Shown here piece by piece: positions 37,554 to 47,256 of a DNA stretch of 64,000 nucleotides. The DNA comes from Streptomyces sp. 1331.2 (GTDB taxonomy: Bacteria; Actinomycetota; Actinomycetes; Streptomycetales; Streptomycetaceae). The stretch covers positions 1,426,001-1,490,000 of the forward strand of contig NZ_OBMJ01000001.1 of the NCBI RefSeq assembly GCF_900199205.1. Reading direction: 5' to 3'. Below the pieces are notes generated by a model. That model saw only the letters and a list, made by a program, of their open reading frames with translations, searched no databases and was not told the DNA's origin. Position 1 is the first letter of the stretch. Every line of letters starts with the position of its first letter. The position numbers were made by a program, and so were the translations under genes.

Positions 37554-39274
37554 GCGAGGTAGAACAGGTGGTTGAGCGGCAGTTCGCGGGCCGGCTCGAT
37601 GGTGGCGGGCTCGCCGTCCAGGGTGACCTTGTAGGTCTCCGGGTCGACCGCGATCTTCGGCAGCGCGTCGTTGCGCACCATGTGCTGCTTGCCGACCGAG
37701 CGGCACCGTCGCACCGGCAACACCCGGCTTTCCAGGCCCAGTTGGGCCGGGACTCCGAGGTCCACCGCGGCCTGGGACATGAAGGAGACCCGGGTCGCCT
37801 GCCGGGCCCGGCCGTACGCGCCGAACATCGGGCGGTAGTAGACCGGTTGCGGGGTGGGCAGCGAGGCGTTCGGGTCGCCCATCAGCGCCCAGTTGATCAC
37901 CCCGCCCTTGATCACCATCTTGGGCTTGGCGGCGAAGGAGTTGATCGGCCAGAGCACGATGTCGGCGAGCTTGCCGGGTTCCAGCGAGCCGATGTGGTCG
38001 GCGGTGCCGGAGGCGACGGCCGGGTTGATGGTGAGTTTGGCGAGGTAGCGCAGCACCCGGACGTTGTCGTGCCGTTCGCTGTCCCCGGCCAGCTTGCCGC
38101 GCCGGTCCTTGCAGTGGTGGGCGGTCTGGAAGGCGAGGGTGAAGGTCTCCCCGATCCGGCCCATCGCCTGCGAGTCGGAGGAGAAGATCGAGATGACGCC
38201 CTCGTCGTGCAGCACGGTCTCGGCGGCGATGGTCTCGGCGCGCACCCGGGAGTCGGCGAAGGAGACGTCCTCGGGGATGTCGTGGCTGAGGTGGTGGCAG
38301 ACCATCACCATGTCGAGCAGTTCGTCCACCGAGTTGACGGTGTAGGGCAGCGTCGGATTGGTGGAGGAGGGCAGGACGTTGGGCTCGCCGGCGATCCGCA
38401 TGATGTCGGGGGCGTGGCCGCCGCCCGCGCCCTCGGTGTGGAAGGTGTGGATGGTGCGGCCGTCGATCGCGGACAGGGTGTCCTCGAAGTAGCCGGACTC
38501 GTTGAGGGTGTCCGTGTGGATGGCCACCTGGACGTCGTACTCGTCGGCGACGCCCAGCGCGCTGTCGATCGCGGCCGGGGTGCTGCCCCAGTCCTCGTGC
38601 ACCTTGAGGCCGCACACGCCCGCCTCGACCTGCTCGCGCAGTGCGCCGGGCAGCGCGCCGTTGCCCTTGCCGAGCAGGCCGACGTTGACGGGCAGGTCCT
38701 CGACCGCCTGGTACATCCGGTGGATGTTCCACGGGCCGGGGGTGCAGGTGGTGCCGTTGGTGCCGTCGGAGGGGCCGGTGCCGCCGCCGATCAGGGTGGT
38801 GATGCCGTTGCTGAGCGCCTCCTGCACCTGCTGCGGGGAGATGAAGTGGATGTGGGTGTCGATGCCGCCGGCGGTGGCGATCAGGTGCTCGCCGGAGATC
38901 GCCTCGGTACCGGGGCCGATCACCAGCTTCGGGTGCACACCGCTCTGGGTGTGCGGGTTGCCGGCCTTGCCGACGGCGGTGATGAAGCCGTCCTTGACGC
39001 CGATGTCGCCCTTGACGACGCCGAGCACCGGGTCCAGGACGACCACGTTGGTGATGACCAGGTCGAGCGCGCCCTGCACGGAGGTGGCGGCCGGGTCCTG
39101 GGCCATGCCGTCGCGGATGCCCTTTCCACCGCCGTAGACGGCCTCGTCGCCGTAGTGGCCCTGGTTGAAGTCCTGTTCGACCTCGACCACGAGGTTGGTG
39201 TCGGCGAGGTGGAAGCGGTCGCCGACGGTCGGGCCGAACAGGTCGGTGTACTGCTTGCGGGAGAGGATGGCCAT
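37550..39274 (-). CDS. ureC: Urease alpha subunit
   Basis: The 574-residue catalytic subunit is full length. Nickel ligands and catalytic residues are visible: GGIDTHIHF near 135, the carbamylated Lys in [10 protein letters not shown] near 220, [11 protein letters not shown] near 250, [13 protein letters not shown] near 275, the flap [13 protein letters not shown] near 322 and SSDSQAMGR near 365. It hydrolyses urea to ammonia and carbamate in the cytoplasm. ATG 39274 overlaps the ureB stop by one base (TGATG). Confidence 0.98.
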   Translation of the reverse strand: MAILSRKQYTDLFGPTVGDRFHLADTNLVVEVEQDFNQGHYGDEAVYGGGKGIRDGMAQDPAATSVQGALDLVITNVVVLDPVLGVVKGDIGVKDGFITAVGKAGNPHTQSGVHPKLVIGPGTEAISGEHLIATAGGIDTHIHFISPQQVQEALSNGITTLIGGGTGPSDGTNGTTCTPGPWNIHRMYQAVEDLPVNVGLLGKGNGALPGALREQVEAGVCGLKVHEDWGSTPAAIDSALGVADEYDVQVAIHTDTLNESGYFEDTLSAIDGRTIHTFHTEGAGGGHAPDIMRIAGEPNVLPSSTNPTLPYTVNSVDELLDMVMVCHHLSHDIPEDVSFADSRVRAETIAAETVLHDEGVISIFSSDSQAMGRIGETFTLAFQTAHHCKDRRGKLAGDSERHDNVRVLRYLAKLTINPAVASGTADHIGSLEPGKLADIVLWPINSFAAKPKMVIKGGVINWALMGDPNASLPTPQPVYYRPMFGAYGRARQATRVSFMSQAAVDLGVPAQLGLESRVLPVRRCRSVGKQHMVRNDALPKIAVDPETYKVTLDGEPATIEPARELPLNHLFYLA

Positions 39275-39711
39275 CAGCGCTCGCCTTCCGGGCGGGTCTC
39301 CGTGTGGAAGTCCCGGGGCCGGTCTTCCTTGTGGTCGAGGTTGGTGCCCTTGAAGCCGCGGGCGATGGCCCGGTCGATGGCCCGGGCGCGGGTGGCGGGC
39401 GCGGTGGTGCCGCCGTCCACCAGGTTGCTGAAGCCGACCAGGCGGCGGTGGCCGCCGAACTCGGCGAGCGTGACGTCCTTGGTGTCGCCGGGCTCGAAGC
39501 GCACTGCGGTGCCGGCCGGAATGTCCAGGTGCTTGCCGAAGGCGGCGTTGCGGTCGAAGTCGAGGGCGCGGTTGGCCTCGAAGAAGTGGTAGTGGGAACC
39601 GACCTGGATCGCCCGGTCGCCGGTGTTGCTGACCGTGACGGTGGCCTTGGCGCGGCCGGCGTTGATCTCCACCGGGTCGTCGCCGTACAGGTATGCGGCG
39701 CCACCAGACAT
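39274..39711 (-). CDS. ureB: Urease beta subunit
   Basis: The 145-residue protein shows [42 protein letters not shown] and the ureC-contacting [16 protein letters not shown] tail. It is somewhat longer than the common 105-residue beta subunit because of this C-terminal extension, which ends in a charged stretch. Start ATG 39711. It lies 23 bp after the CbiX-like gene rather than directly after ureA. Confidence 0.97.
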   Translation of the reverse strand: MSGGAAYLYGDDPVEINAGRAKATVTVSNTGDRAIQVGSHYHFFEANRALDFDRNAAFGKHLDIPAGTAVRFEPGDTKDVTLAEFGGHRRLVGFSNLVDGGTTAPATRARAIDRAIARGFKGTNLDHKEDRPRDFHTETRPEGER

Positions 39712-39734
39712 GGCTGGCCTTCCTCTCTGCCGGT

Positions 39735-40625
39735 TCAGTGGGGGGTGTGTGCGTGGGGGTGGGGGTGCTGGTGTTGGTGCAAGGACGGCTGCGGGTGCGG
39801 GTGCGGGTGGTGGTCTCCGCCCGGTCCGTGGCTGTGGGCGTAGCCGTGCCCGTGCTCGGCGTCGAGGCCGGCCGTGATGCCGTCCTCCCCGTGCCCCAGC
39901 AGGTGCAGCGCCGCCGCCACCCGGGCCGCGACCACCCCGGCGATCGCGGACGGCCGCAGCAGCGGACCGCCGTCCCGTACGCCGGTCGGTGCGCCGCGCA
40001 GCGCCGGGCCGAAGGAGGCCGGGACGGCCGTCACCTGCTGCGCACCGAGCAGGCGGCAGCGTTCGGCGCCCTCGGCCGGGTCGGGGTCGCCGCCCTCGAA
40101 GGCCACCTCCACCCAGCGGTGCCGCCCGTACTGGCGGACCAGCCGGGCGATCCGGAACAGCTCGGCGTCCTCGAAGGGGCCGGCCGCCGGTGCGGTGACC
40201 AGCACCGCGCCGTCAGGGGCGGTGGCAGCGGCGGCCCGCAGCCAGCCGATGAGGTGTTCGGCGGCGCCGAAGGGCGCGGTCAGGGCGAGGCGGCCGCGGC
40301 CGTCCCCGGCAGCCAGCCAGCGCAGTGCCCGGGCGGTTTCGGCCACCAGCTTGGGGTCGCGGCCGAGCGTCATGGGGACGACGCACACCGGGCCCTCGCC
40401 CACGGCCAGCGCGGATCGCACGGCGTCGGTGAGTTGCCGGCCCGCCGGGGCGGCTGCGTGCACGACCAGACCGGCGGCCGTGGTGCCCTCGGCCGTCGCG
40501 GTGGCCGTCGGGTCGGCCGCGACCAGCGCGGCCAAGTCCCGTGCGCCGTCGCTCTCGTGCCCGCCGGCCAGCACCACGGTGGTGATGCCGGTACCGGTGG
40601 CGGCGACGCCCTGAGGTCGTGCCAT
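39735..40625 (-). CDS. CbiX/SirB-like chelatase with histidine-rich tail, inside the urease operon
   Basis: The 296-residue protein resembles two-lobed CbiX/SirB chelatases: [15 protein letters not shown] near residue 18 and [22 protein letters not shown] near 80 in the first lobe, [19 protein letters not shown] near 165 in the second. The last 40 residues contain about 16 His ([20 protein letters not shown] and on), suited to nickel binding. The family inserts Co, Ni or Fe into tetrapyrroles or serves as metal chaperone. The gene sits between ureA and ureB, three bases after ureA. No ureE is present, so it may provide nickel storage or delivery to urease. That role is inferred. Confidence 0.85.
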   Translation of the reverse strand: MARPQGVAATGTGITTVVLAGGHESDGARDLAALVAADPTATATAEGTTAAGLVVHAAAPAGRQLTDAVRSALAVGEGPVCVVPMTLGRDPKLVAETARALRWLAAGDGRGRLALTAPFGAAEHLIGWLRAAAATAPDGAVLVTAPAAGPFEDAELFRIARLVRQYGRHRWVEVAFEGGDPDPAEGAERCRLLGAQQVTAVPASFGPALRGAPTGVRDGGPLLRPSAIAGVVAARVAAALHLLGHGEDGITAGLDAEHGHGYAHSHGPGGDHHPHPHPQPSLHQHQHPHPHAHTPH

Positions 40626-40628
40626 GGC

Positions 40629-40934
40629 TCAGGCACCCACCGGGTCGTGACAGGAGACCAGCTTGGTGCCGTCCAGGAACGCGGCCTCGACCTGGAGCAG
40701 CGGCAGCATGTCGCGCACGCCCGGCATGACGTCCGCGCTTCCGACGACCTGCTTGCCGATCTCCATGCACTCGGCGACGGTGCGACCGTCCCGGGCGCCC
40801 TCCATGATCGCCTCGCTGATCAGTGCGCAGGCCTCGCTGTAGTTCAGCTTGACGCCCCGGTCGCGGCGTTTGCGGGCCAGATCGGCCACGACGTAGATGT
40901 ACAGCTTGTCCATCTCGCGCGGCGAGAGATTCAC
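40629..40934 (-). CDS. ureA: Urease gamma subunit
   Basis: The 101-residue protein [55 protein letters not shown] (MPGVRDML in this sequence) and [13 protein letters not shown] matches UreA throughout. GTG 40934 is preferred over GTG 40943 because AAGGAAGAG lies ten bases before it but only one base before the upstream codon, and it gives the usual family N-terminus. It lies 58 bp after the urea transporter gene. Confidence 0.97.
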   Translation of the reverse strand: MNLSPREMDKLYIYVVADLARKRRDRGVKLNYSEACALISEAIMEGARDGRTVAECMEIGKQVVGSADVMPGVRDMLPLLQVEAAFLDGTKLVSCHDPVGA

Positions 40935-40992
40935 GGGAATCACTCTTCCTTTCCGAGGAATCCAATGAAATGCAAGAGAGTTGGACGGACAA

Positions 40993-41964
40993 TCAGATCC
41001 GGCGCAGGCGGGGAACGGCCGGTACCGCCGCCAGGAACAGCATCGTGGTCAGCACGAACGGCCAGGTGAAGGCGTGGCCGCCGAAGGGCGCGGAGATCGC
41101 CGTGAGCGCCGGGGTCAGCACGGTGGCAGCGGCCGCGCCGAGCACCGCGTAGGCCGCGCTCCAGATGCTGGGGACGACGAACACCCCGCACAGCGCGAGG
41201 GCCACCAGCACCCCGCTGTAGCCGAGCAGCCCCTGCTCCACCGCCTCCACGGGCGCGCCGAACGTCCAGGCGGTGAGCAGTCCGGTGGCACTGCCCGCCC
41301 CGGCCACCAGGCCCGCGAGGCGGCTCGCCACGAACAGGCCGGCCAGGAACAGCAGGCCCACGTACCACTGGGGCAGGAAGAAGATCTGACCGATGTTCGC
41401 GAAGAAGCCGTGCCAGAGCTGTTCCCAGCTCGGCGCACTCTCCCCGACGGCCGGTAGGGGCAGGGCGGCGGGCTGCCCCGCGCTGTGCCACAGCCTCCGG
41501 AAGCCGGGGGCGGCGACCGTGACGGCCGTCGCGACCAGGCAGAACGGCGCGGTCAGGGTCGGCAGCCGCCACTTCTGCAGCACCGCCCCGAGCCCCGCCG
41601 TCACCACCACGGCGACGGCGGCCCCGAGGACCGCCACCGCGACCGTGGCCGGCTGTCCGGCGCCGAGGAACACCGCGCAACCGAGCGCCACCAGGCACCC
41701 GTTGTACCCGTGCAGGCCGGCCTCGACCGCGCCCCGGTGGAGCCCCAGCCCGTACGCGACGGCGGTGGAGACGGCGCTGCCGAGCAGACCGTAGAGGCCG
41801 TACTGCAGGCCTCCGGCGAACAGTGCGGCCACGAAGAGGAGTCCGCACGCGGCGGAGGGCATGAAATCGACCTGTGCGACGCTGCGCAGGACTGCGACGA
41901 CCAACTTCACGGATATCGGACGACCGGCTGCCGCGCCGTTCTCCCCACCGTTTTCCTGACCCAT
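40993..41964 (-). CDS. Urea transporter (UT/Yut family)
   Basis: The 323-residue integral membrane protein has about ten hydrophobic segments and two internal homologous halves. Each half carries a related motif: [19 protein letters not shown] near 85 and [19 protein letters not shown] near 245, matching the LxxPxxx/N-G-x-L signature of urea channels. It should admit urea for the urease encoded downstream. ATG 41964; no strong ribosome site. First gene of the operon as read here. Confidence 0.92.
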   Translation of the reverse strand: MGQENGGENGAAAGRPISVKLVVAVLRSVAQVDFMPSAACGLLFVAALFAGGLQYGLYGLLGSAVSTAVAYGLGLHRGAVEAGLHGYNGCLVALGCAVFLGAGQPATVAVAVLGAAVAVVVTAGLGAVLQKWRLPTLTAPFCLVATAVTVAAPGFRRLWHSAGQPAALPLPAVGESAPSWEQLWHGFFANIGQIFFLPQWYVGLLFLAGLFVASRLAGLVAGAGSATGLLTAWTFGAPVEAVEQGLLGYSGVLVALALCGVFVVPSIWSAAYAVLGAAAATVLTPALTAISAPFGGHAFTWPFVLTTMLFLAAVPAVPRLRRI

Positions 41965-42307
41965 GCTTCGCACCAATTTCCGGTACGGCCGGGTACTGGG
42001 AAGCAGCCCCGGGCGATTCCTCCGGAACCGTACTCCTGCGAATTGCGGAGGTGAACGGGAACACCGAGTCACACCAAATCGACGAAGAGTCACCATCATG
42101 GCCCTGAGCTGCAACATTCTGTTGAATCAGAGGCGCATCGAGTTCGTTGAAGGGAGAAATTCTTTGCGAAGTTTTACTGATGCATGACGACGCACAGAAT
42201 GTGCTCATGCCAATGATTTCATCGCAAAGTCGCCGTCGCCCGGCAATTCGGACAGGCCGGCGACGGGGAGGACGTGAAACAGGGGACACATGTGGCGGAA
42301 ATGTGCA
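41965..42307. promoter_or_regulatory. AT-richer regulatory region upstream of the urea transporter-urease operon
   Basis: No gene was found. The part between about 42090 and 42235 is clearly less GC-rich than the rest of the window. It holds an 8-bp inverted repeat CTTTGCGA (42162) / TCGCAAAG (42222), 52 bp apart, that could bind a regulator or form a large stem. Urease operons in streptomycetes are commonly under nitrogen (GlnR) control; no convincing GlnR box was recognised. Confidence 0.4.
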
Positions 42308-42344
42308 GGGAGTGGGAAGTCGGCCGATCCGACTTCCCACTCCC
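42308..42344 (-). terminator. Terminator hairpin, copy 1 of a repeated 37-bp element
   Basis: GGGAGTGGGAAGTCGG and its exact complement form a 16-bp stem with loop CCGAT, 38 bp past the stop of the hydrolase gene. The same arms recur at 44874-44910 and, mutated, at 60647-60681. Confidence 0.88.
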
Positions 42345-42381
42345 CGCAACGTGCCCGGACGACCGCCGACCCGCCGGCCGA

Positions 42382-43158
42382 CTAACCGACCGGCGCGGCC
42401 TCCTTCAGGAACTCCAGCACCAGCGCGGTGGTCTCCTCCGGCCGCTCCAGGTTCGGCAGGTGGCCGGCCCAGGGCAGTTCGAGGTGCCGGGCGTTCGGGA
42501 GGCGGGTGGGGAGCTCGGCGGCGATCCCGCGGAAGTCCGGCACATCGTGCGCGCCGCCCACGGCCAGGGTGGGGGCCGTGATCAGGGAGAGGTCGACGTC
42601 CTCCCGGTTCGGGCCGACCGTCGCCTCCATCTGCACGTCGAAGGCGTGCCGCTGCATCGTCCGGACGCTCGCCCGGGTCTCCTCGTCGGCCTCCGGCCCC
42701 AGCCAGGTCTCGACGTTCAGTTCCACGGCCGCGTCGATGTCGCCGGCCTCGATCAGCGCGTCCTCGCGCGCCCCGAACGCGCGCAGCGACTCACTGGGCC
42801 GGTGCCCGGGGATGCCCGGACAGAGCAGGGCCAGCGCGGTGACGGCCCCGGGCCGCAGCGCGGCCACCGTCAGCGCGATCCGCCCGCCGTGGGAGGAGCC
42901 GACCAGCGCCGCGGACTCGATGCCCAGGTGGTCGAGCAGCGCCAGCACGTCCCCGGCGTCGCTGTACGGGGCGTCCGCGAGCGGCGAGTCGCCGAACCCC
43001 CGGAAGTCACACCGGACCACCCGGTACCCGGCGTCCACCAGCTGCTGCCACTGCGCGTCCCACATCCGCCGGTCGCACACCGCGGAGTGCAGCAGCACGA
43101 CGGCGGGTCCGCTGCCTGATACGTCATGAGAAAGGATCATCCGGGGGATCGTACTCAT
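42382..43158 (-). CDS. Alpha/beta hydrolase
   Basis: The 258-residue protein has AVVLLHSAVCDRRMW near residue 25, the nucleophile elbow LVGSSHGGRIAL (GxSxG near 95) and a C-terminal WAGHLPNLERPEE with the catalytic His. It resembles 3-oxoadipate enol-lactonase-like hydrolases, but no pathway partners are adjacent. ATG 43158 is preferred because GGGGGAGC precedes it; ATG 43140 is also possible and lies in an ATGA-N7-TCAT palindrome. Confidence 0.93.
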   Translation of the reverse strand: MSTIPRMILSHDVSGSGPAVVLLHSAVCDRRMWDAQWQQLVDAGYRVVRCDFRGFGDSPLADAPYSDAGDVLALLDHLGIESAALVGSSHGGRIALTVAALRPGAVTALALLCPGIPGHRPSESLRAFGAREDALIEAGDIDAAVELNVETWLGPEADEETRASVRTMQRHAFDVQMEATVGPNREDVDLSLITAPTLAVGGAHDVPDFRGIAAELPTRLPNARHLELPWAGHLPNLERPEETTALVLEFLKEAAPVG

Positions 43159-43319
43159 CCCATCACCGCTCCCCCACCCGATTACCCCTCGCCCCCTGAT
43201 CACCGCCTCGGCGATCCTCCCTGTCCGCTCCGCCCGTAGCACCGGGTGAACGGATCGGGCTCGGGGCGGAGTAAGCGCTTCCGGTCCCGGGCGGGCTCTG
43301 GGTGGGTGAGGAGGTGCTC

Positions 43320-43913
43320 ATGGGAGAAGCGAAGAGCGGGCGGGACGAGGAGTTCCAGGCGTTCATCGTCGGGGTCTGGCCGCGCCTGGTGCGGACGGCG
43401 TACCTGCTGGCCGGCGAGCAGTACGCGGCGGAGGACCTCGTGCAGTCGGCGGCGGAGAAGGCCTGCGCGGCCTGGTCGAAGGTGCGGCGGGCAGACGATC
43501 CGTACGCCTACGTGCGGCGGATCCTGGTCAACCAGCACGCCCGCCGTTGGCGGCGCCGGCTGCCGGAGCTGCTGGTCGAGGCGGTGCCGGAGGCGGCGGG
43601 GTGGGAGGACGGGTTCGCCCGCTCCGACCAGCGCGGGGCGCTGCTGGCCGCGCTGGCCACCCTGCCGCCGCGCCAGCGCGAGGCGGTGGTGCTGCGGCAC
43701 TGGGAGGACCTGAGCGACAGCCAGACGGCAACGGCCATGGGCTGCTCGGTGGGCGCGGTGCGCAGCCACTCGGCGAAGGGCATCGCGCGGTTGCGGCAGG
43801 TCACGGAGCTGGTGGCCCTCACGGACACGGAACGCCTCCGCGCCGACCGCATCGGTGCGGAACAGGTCGGCACGGAACACATCGGTACGGAACACATCGG
43901 AGGAGTGGCGTGA
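43320..43913 (+). CDS. SigE-family ECF RNA polymerase sigma factor
   Basis: The 197-residue protein has region 2 (LVRTAYLLAGEQYAAEDLVQ, WSKVRRADDPYAYVRRILVN) and region 4 (LPPRQREAVVLRHWEDLSD then CSVGAVRSHSAKGIARLR). GAGGAGG lies five bases before ATG 43320. The C-terminus after residue 170 is an odd repeat of the GTEHI type made by three 15-bp units (about 43857-43901) directly before the stop. The downstream membrane-protein gene overlaps by four bases and is the likely anti-sigma partner. Confidence 0.94.
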   Translation: MGEAKSGRDEEFQAFIVGVWPRLVRTAYLLAGEQYAAEDLVQSAAEKACAAWSKVRRADDPYAYVRRILVNQHARRWRRRLPELLVEAVPEAAGWEDGFARSDQRGALLAALATLPPRQREAVVLRHWEDLSDSQTATAMGCSVGAVRSHSAKGIARLRQVTELVALTDTERLRADRIGAEQVGTEHIGTEHIGGVA

Positions 43914-44848
43914 ACCCGGACGCGAACGGTACGAGGGCGGGCGCGAGCACGAACCTGAGCGACGACGCGGACCTGTGGGTCGGGCTCGGCCTGGCCGATG
44001 CGGCGGCCGGCGCGGCGGTGGGCCCGGCGCCGGTGGCCGACATCCTGGCGGGCGGGCGCCGGCTGCGGCACCGCCGCCGTACGGTGGTCGGCGCGGTGGC
44101 GCTGGCCTCGGTGGTGGCGCTGACGGGCGGGGCACTGGCGGAGCTGCGCCCGGACCCGGCGGCCGCCCACCGGCTCTCCCCGGCCGGCACCGGGAGCGCG
44201 GCCGTCGCCCCCGCGGCCGCCCCGGCCGCCGCCTCCGCCACCCCCGGTGTGCGCGACCCGTTCACCCCGTTCCGGGTGCGGCTGGGGCAGGGCGTCGTCA
44301 ACGGCAGGACGTGGGAGCTCTGGCAGGCGCTCTGGCCGGTGGCGCCGAAGGAGCGGGCGTACGAGCAGGCACTGGCGGTGTGGCAGGAGCGCGCCCCCTA
44401 CGACCCGGCCGTCACCAAGCCGACGGAGGACTTCGTCCTGCACTACTACGACCCGAACTCCGATGTCACCAACACCTACTTCACCCTGGACGGCGTCCGG
44501 CTCGGCCACGATGCGCAGGGCATCACCCCGTCCCCGGGCAAGCTCGACCCGCGGGACGCGGACCTGTTCGGCGGCGGTCTGGAGGGCCACCGGGGCAAGG
44601 GCGACACCGTGGCCCCGCTGGACGTGGTGCACCTGACGATCGGCCCCGCGGTCGGCCGAGTGGTGGTGACCTGGGCGAACGGCACCACCACCGAGCCCCG
44701 GCCCGTCACCGTCGGGGACTCCCCGACGCGCCACCTGGTGATCCCCCGCCCGGGGACGATGCGGGCGACGTCCTGGCAGTTCTTCGACACCAACGGCACC
44801 GAACTCCCGGACGCGGGCGCCACGTACCTGACGGAGCCTGCCTCCTGA
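43910..44848 (+). CDS. Single-pass membrane protein, candidate anti-sigma factor
   Basis: The 312-residue protein starts at GTG 43910, overlapping the sigma stop (GTGA). A cytoplasmic part of about 50 residues (DLWVGLGLADAA) precedes a basic stretch RRLRHRRR and one membrane segment near residues 58-78; the rest is extracellular, with no cysteines. Proteins in this position beside SigE-type factors often act as regulators, but no zinc-binding anti-sigma motif (HxxxCxxC) is visible, so the role is inferred from gene order and coupling. Confidence 0.8.
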   Translation: MNPDANGTRAGASTNLSDDADLWVGLGLADAAAGAAVGPAPVADILAGGRRLRHRRRTVVGAVALASVVALTGGALAELRPDPAAAHRLSPAGTGSAAVAPAAAPAAASATPGVRDPFTPFRVRLGQGVVNGRTWELWQALWPVAPKERAYEQALAVWQERAPYDPAVTKPTEDFVLHYYDPNSDVTNTYFTLDGVRLGHDAQGITPSPGKLDPRDADLFGGGLEGHRGKGDTVAPLDVVHLTIGPAVGRVVVTWANGTTTEPRPVTVGDSPTRHLVIPRPGTMRATSWQFFDTNGTELPDAGATYLTEPAS

Positions 44849-44873
44849 GCACGTGCCCCGGCGGCGGGCGGGA

Positions 44874-44910
44874 GGGAGTGGGAAGTCGGTGGCACCGACT
44901 TCCCACTCCC
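44874..44910. terminator. Bidirectional terminator, copy 2 of the repeated 37-bp element
   Basis: The 16-bp arms GGGAGTGGGAAGTCGG and CCGACTTCCCACTCCC enclose TGGCA. It lies between two converging genes (stops at 44848 and 44944), so it can serve both. Confidence 0.9.
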
Positions 44911-44943
44911 CCGCCGTGGCCGCAACCGACGCCGGGGTGAGCC

Positions 44944-46203
44944 TCAGCCCACCGCCGGCACCGTCGCGGCCTCCAGCACCAGGGCAGCCGCGACCGCCGT
45001 GCCGTCCGTGCGGACCTCGCCCGCGACGGCGGCGGCCCGCTCGGCGGTCTCGGGGGCGAGGGCCTGCCGGAGGGCGGCGGTGAGGGACTCGACCGTCGGG
45101 GTGGGGCCGTCGTGGGCGACGCCGATGCCCAGGTCGGCCACCCGTGCCGCCCAGTACGGCTGGTCCACGATCTGCGGCACCAGCACCTGGGGCACACCGG
45201 CCCGTGTGGCCGTGGTGGTGGTGCCCGCACCGCCGTGGTGGACGACGGCGGCGACCCGGCGGAACAGCGCCTGCTGGTTGACCTCGCCGACGGCGAAGCA
45301 GTCGGTAGCGCCTCCGGACGCCCCGTCGGCCCCGCAGGCCCCGTCGGCCCCGGCCAGCTCGGCCCAGCCGCGCCCGAGCAGCACCCGGCGGCCCTGGGCG
45401 CGGACCGCCTCGACGGCGACCCGGGCGGCGCCCGCCGCGTCGCCCAGCGGCATGCTGCCGAAGCCGACGTAGACCGGCGCCTCACCGGCCGTCAGGAAGG
45501 CCTCCAGGTTGGCCGGCAGGGGGCGTTCGTCCGGCAGGATCCACGCGCCGGTCTGCACCACCTCGCGGTCGGCGGTCGGCAGCCACGGGTCGAGCGTCGG
45601 GTCGGTGGCCAGCCACGGACGGTCGGTGAGGACGTGGTCGCGGACGTTGTCGACCGCCGGCAGCCCGACCGCCGTGCGGTGGGTGTTGACCGGCGCGCCG
45701 AACAGGGCGTTCATGGTCCCGATGTTGAGCTCCCACAGCTCCCGGTTGTCGGTCACCTCCGCCGGGTACGGCTGCCACGGGTACTCGAACGGCCGGTGGT
45801 GCGGGGACGGCAGCATGGTCGGCTGCAGTGCGATGTACGCGAAGCGGGCGCCCAGTTTCTCGGCCGCCGCCTGCGCGCCCGCCACGGCCGGGAACAGGCC
45901 GGTCGCCGCGACCACGCCGTCCGGCTCCGCCACCGCGAGCACCGCCTCGTAGAACTGCTCGACCAGTGCGGCCGCCCGCTGGGGGAAGTCCGCCGTCCCC
46001 TTGATCCGGCCGGTCACCAGCGCGCGCACCGACTGCCCGACCGGCACCATCCCCACCCCGACCTCGGCCAGCCGCGCCGCGAACTCCTCGTCCGGCGGCG
46101 CGCAGACCTTCACCTCCGCGCCCGACTCCCGCAGCCGCAGCGCCAGCCCGGCCAGCGGCTCGACGTCCCCGCGCGACCCATACGTCGACAACACCACTCG
46201 CAC
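44944..46203 (-). CDS. GT1/MGT-type glycosyltransferase
   Basis: The 419-residue protein has the macrolide-glycosyltransferase layout: N-terminal LSTYGSRGDVEPLAGLAL near residue 5, and the C-terminal nucleotide-sugar site VYVGFGSMP near 245 and VAAVVHHGGAGTTTTATRAG near 320, VPQIVDQPYWAARV near 345. GTG 46203 is preceded by GGAACGGGAG. The family glycosylates small molecules with NDP-sugars, and in hosts often detoxifies macrolides or lipids. A Gly-Ala-Asp repeat is inserted near residue 285. No biosynthetic cluster is adjacent. Confidence 0.93.
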   Translation of the reverse strand: MRVVLSTYGSRGDVEPLAGLALRLRESGAEVKVCAPPDEEFAARLAEVGVGMVPVGQSVRALVTGRIKGTADFPQRAAALVEQFYEAVLAVAEPDGVVAATGLFPAVAGAQAAAEKLGARFAYIALQPTMLPSPHHRPFEYPWQPYPAEVTDNRELWELNIGTMNALFGAPVNTHRTAVGLPAVDNVRDHVLTDRPWLATDPTLDPWLPTADREVVQTGAWILPDERPLPANLEAFLTAGEAPVYVGFGSMPLGDAAGAARVAVEAVRAQGRRVLLGRGWAELAGADGACGADGASGGATDCFAVGEVNQQALFRRVAAVVHHGGAGTTTTATRAGVPQVLVPQIVDQPYWAARVADLGIGVAHDGPTPTVESLTAALRQALAPETAERAAAVAGEVRTDGTAVAAALVLEAATVPAVG

Positions 46204-46396
46204 GCCGTGATTCTCCCGTTCCTGCAGGTCCCGTCCTTGAGTTGGTGATTCTGCGGCATGGCCGGGGCCTTGCCGCAAGGCCCCCCGTGCGCTATAAGTT
46301 GAGGGTGGAGAGGAGTCAGGACGCCTCCTCGGCCCGCTCGTCCCCTCCCGACCTTTCTTTCGCTTCCGTCCTCCTCCGCTCTGCCAGACTCGCGGC

Positions 46397-47200
46397 ATGC
46401 GAGCGATCATCGAGGACATGGCCGGGCAACTGGCAAGGGTGCCGGGCGTGGTGGGCGTGATGCTCGGGGGCAGCCGGGCGCGCGGCGAGCACCTGCCCGG
46501 CTCGGACTGGGACCTCGGCGTCTACTACCGGGGCACCCTCGACCTCGACGCACTGCGGGAGTTGGCCGGCCCGGGGGTCGAGGTGGCCGGGCCGGGCGAC
46601 TGGGGACCGTGGGTGAACGGCGGCGCCTGGCTGCAGGTCGACGGCGTCGCGGTGGACTGGATCCTGCGGGACCTCGACCGGGTCGAACGGGTCTGGGCGG
46701 ACTGCCGCGCGGGCCGGTACGAGGTGGGGATTCAGCCGGGGCATCCGCTCGGCTTCTGGTCGCCCTGCTACCCGGGCGAGATCGCCCTCGGACAGGTACT
46801 GGCCGACCCCGCCGGGGAGTTGACGCAGCTGAAGCGGCAGACCATCCGGTACCCCGAACCGCTCCGCGAGGCACTGACGGCGGCCGCCTGGGAGGCGGGC
46901 TTCCTCCTGGACATCGCCGCGAAGAGCGCCGCCCGGGCGGACACCCTCCACGTCTCGCTCTGCCTGTCCCGCGCCGTCGGCGTCCTGGTGCAGGCGCTGT
47001 ACGCCCACGACCGCCGCTGGTGCCTCAACGAGAAGGGCGCACTCGCCGTCGCCGAACAACTCCCGCACGCACCCGCCGACTTCGGCCCGCGCGTGCGCAG
47101 CCTGCTGGCCGCCCCGGGCGGCACGGAGGAGGCGCTGACGGCAACGATCACCCGGGCACGGGAACTCACCCGGGAGACCGTCACCGCGCTCGGGCACTGA
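46397..47200 (+). CDS. Nucleotidyltransferase-domain protein
   Basis: The 267-residue protein has the minimal nucleotidyltransferase core LGGSRARGEHLPGSDWDLG (residues 23-41, GS and DxD) and a third acidic residue in GVAVDWILRD near 95. The C-terminal half is helical, like the DUF4037 region of aminoglycoside-type transferases. It starts at ATG 46397, with CAGACT a few bases upstream and no ribosome site, so the mRNA may be leaderless. Substrate unknown; antibiotic modification, a tRNA or a protein are all possible. Confidence 0.88.
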   Translation: MRAIIEDMAGQLARVPGVVGVMLGGSRARGEHLPGSDWDLGVYYRGTLDLDALRELAGPGVEVAGPGDWGPWVNGGAWLQVDGVAVDWILRDLDRVERVWADCRAGRYEVGIQPGHPLGFWSPCYPGEIALGQVLADPAGELTQLKRQTIRYPEPLREALTAAAWEAGFLLDIAAKSAARADTLHVSLCLSRAVGVLVQALYAHDRRWCLNEKGALAVAEQLPHAPADFGPRVRSLLAAPGGTEEALTATITRARELTRETVTALGH

Positions 47201-47256
47201 GCCGCGCGGTCACCGTCGGCGACCGGACCGAGCCGGCCCCCGAGCGGGGATCCGGT

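Noticed and set aside
41965..42307. GlnR operator before the urease operon
   Set aside because: Expected from biology, but the best candidate near 42160-42180 matches the GTnAC-N6-GAAAC pattern too poorly.
43126..43140. Further member of the ATGAG-N5-CTCAT set at the hydrolase start
   Set aside because: ATGAGAAAGGATCAT has only four paired bases each side, and the likelier start is ATG 43158, so chance is a sufficient explanation.
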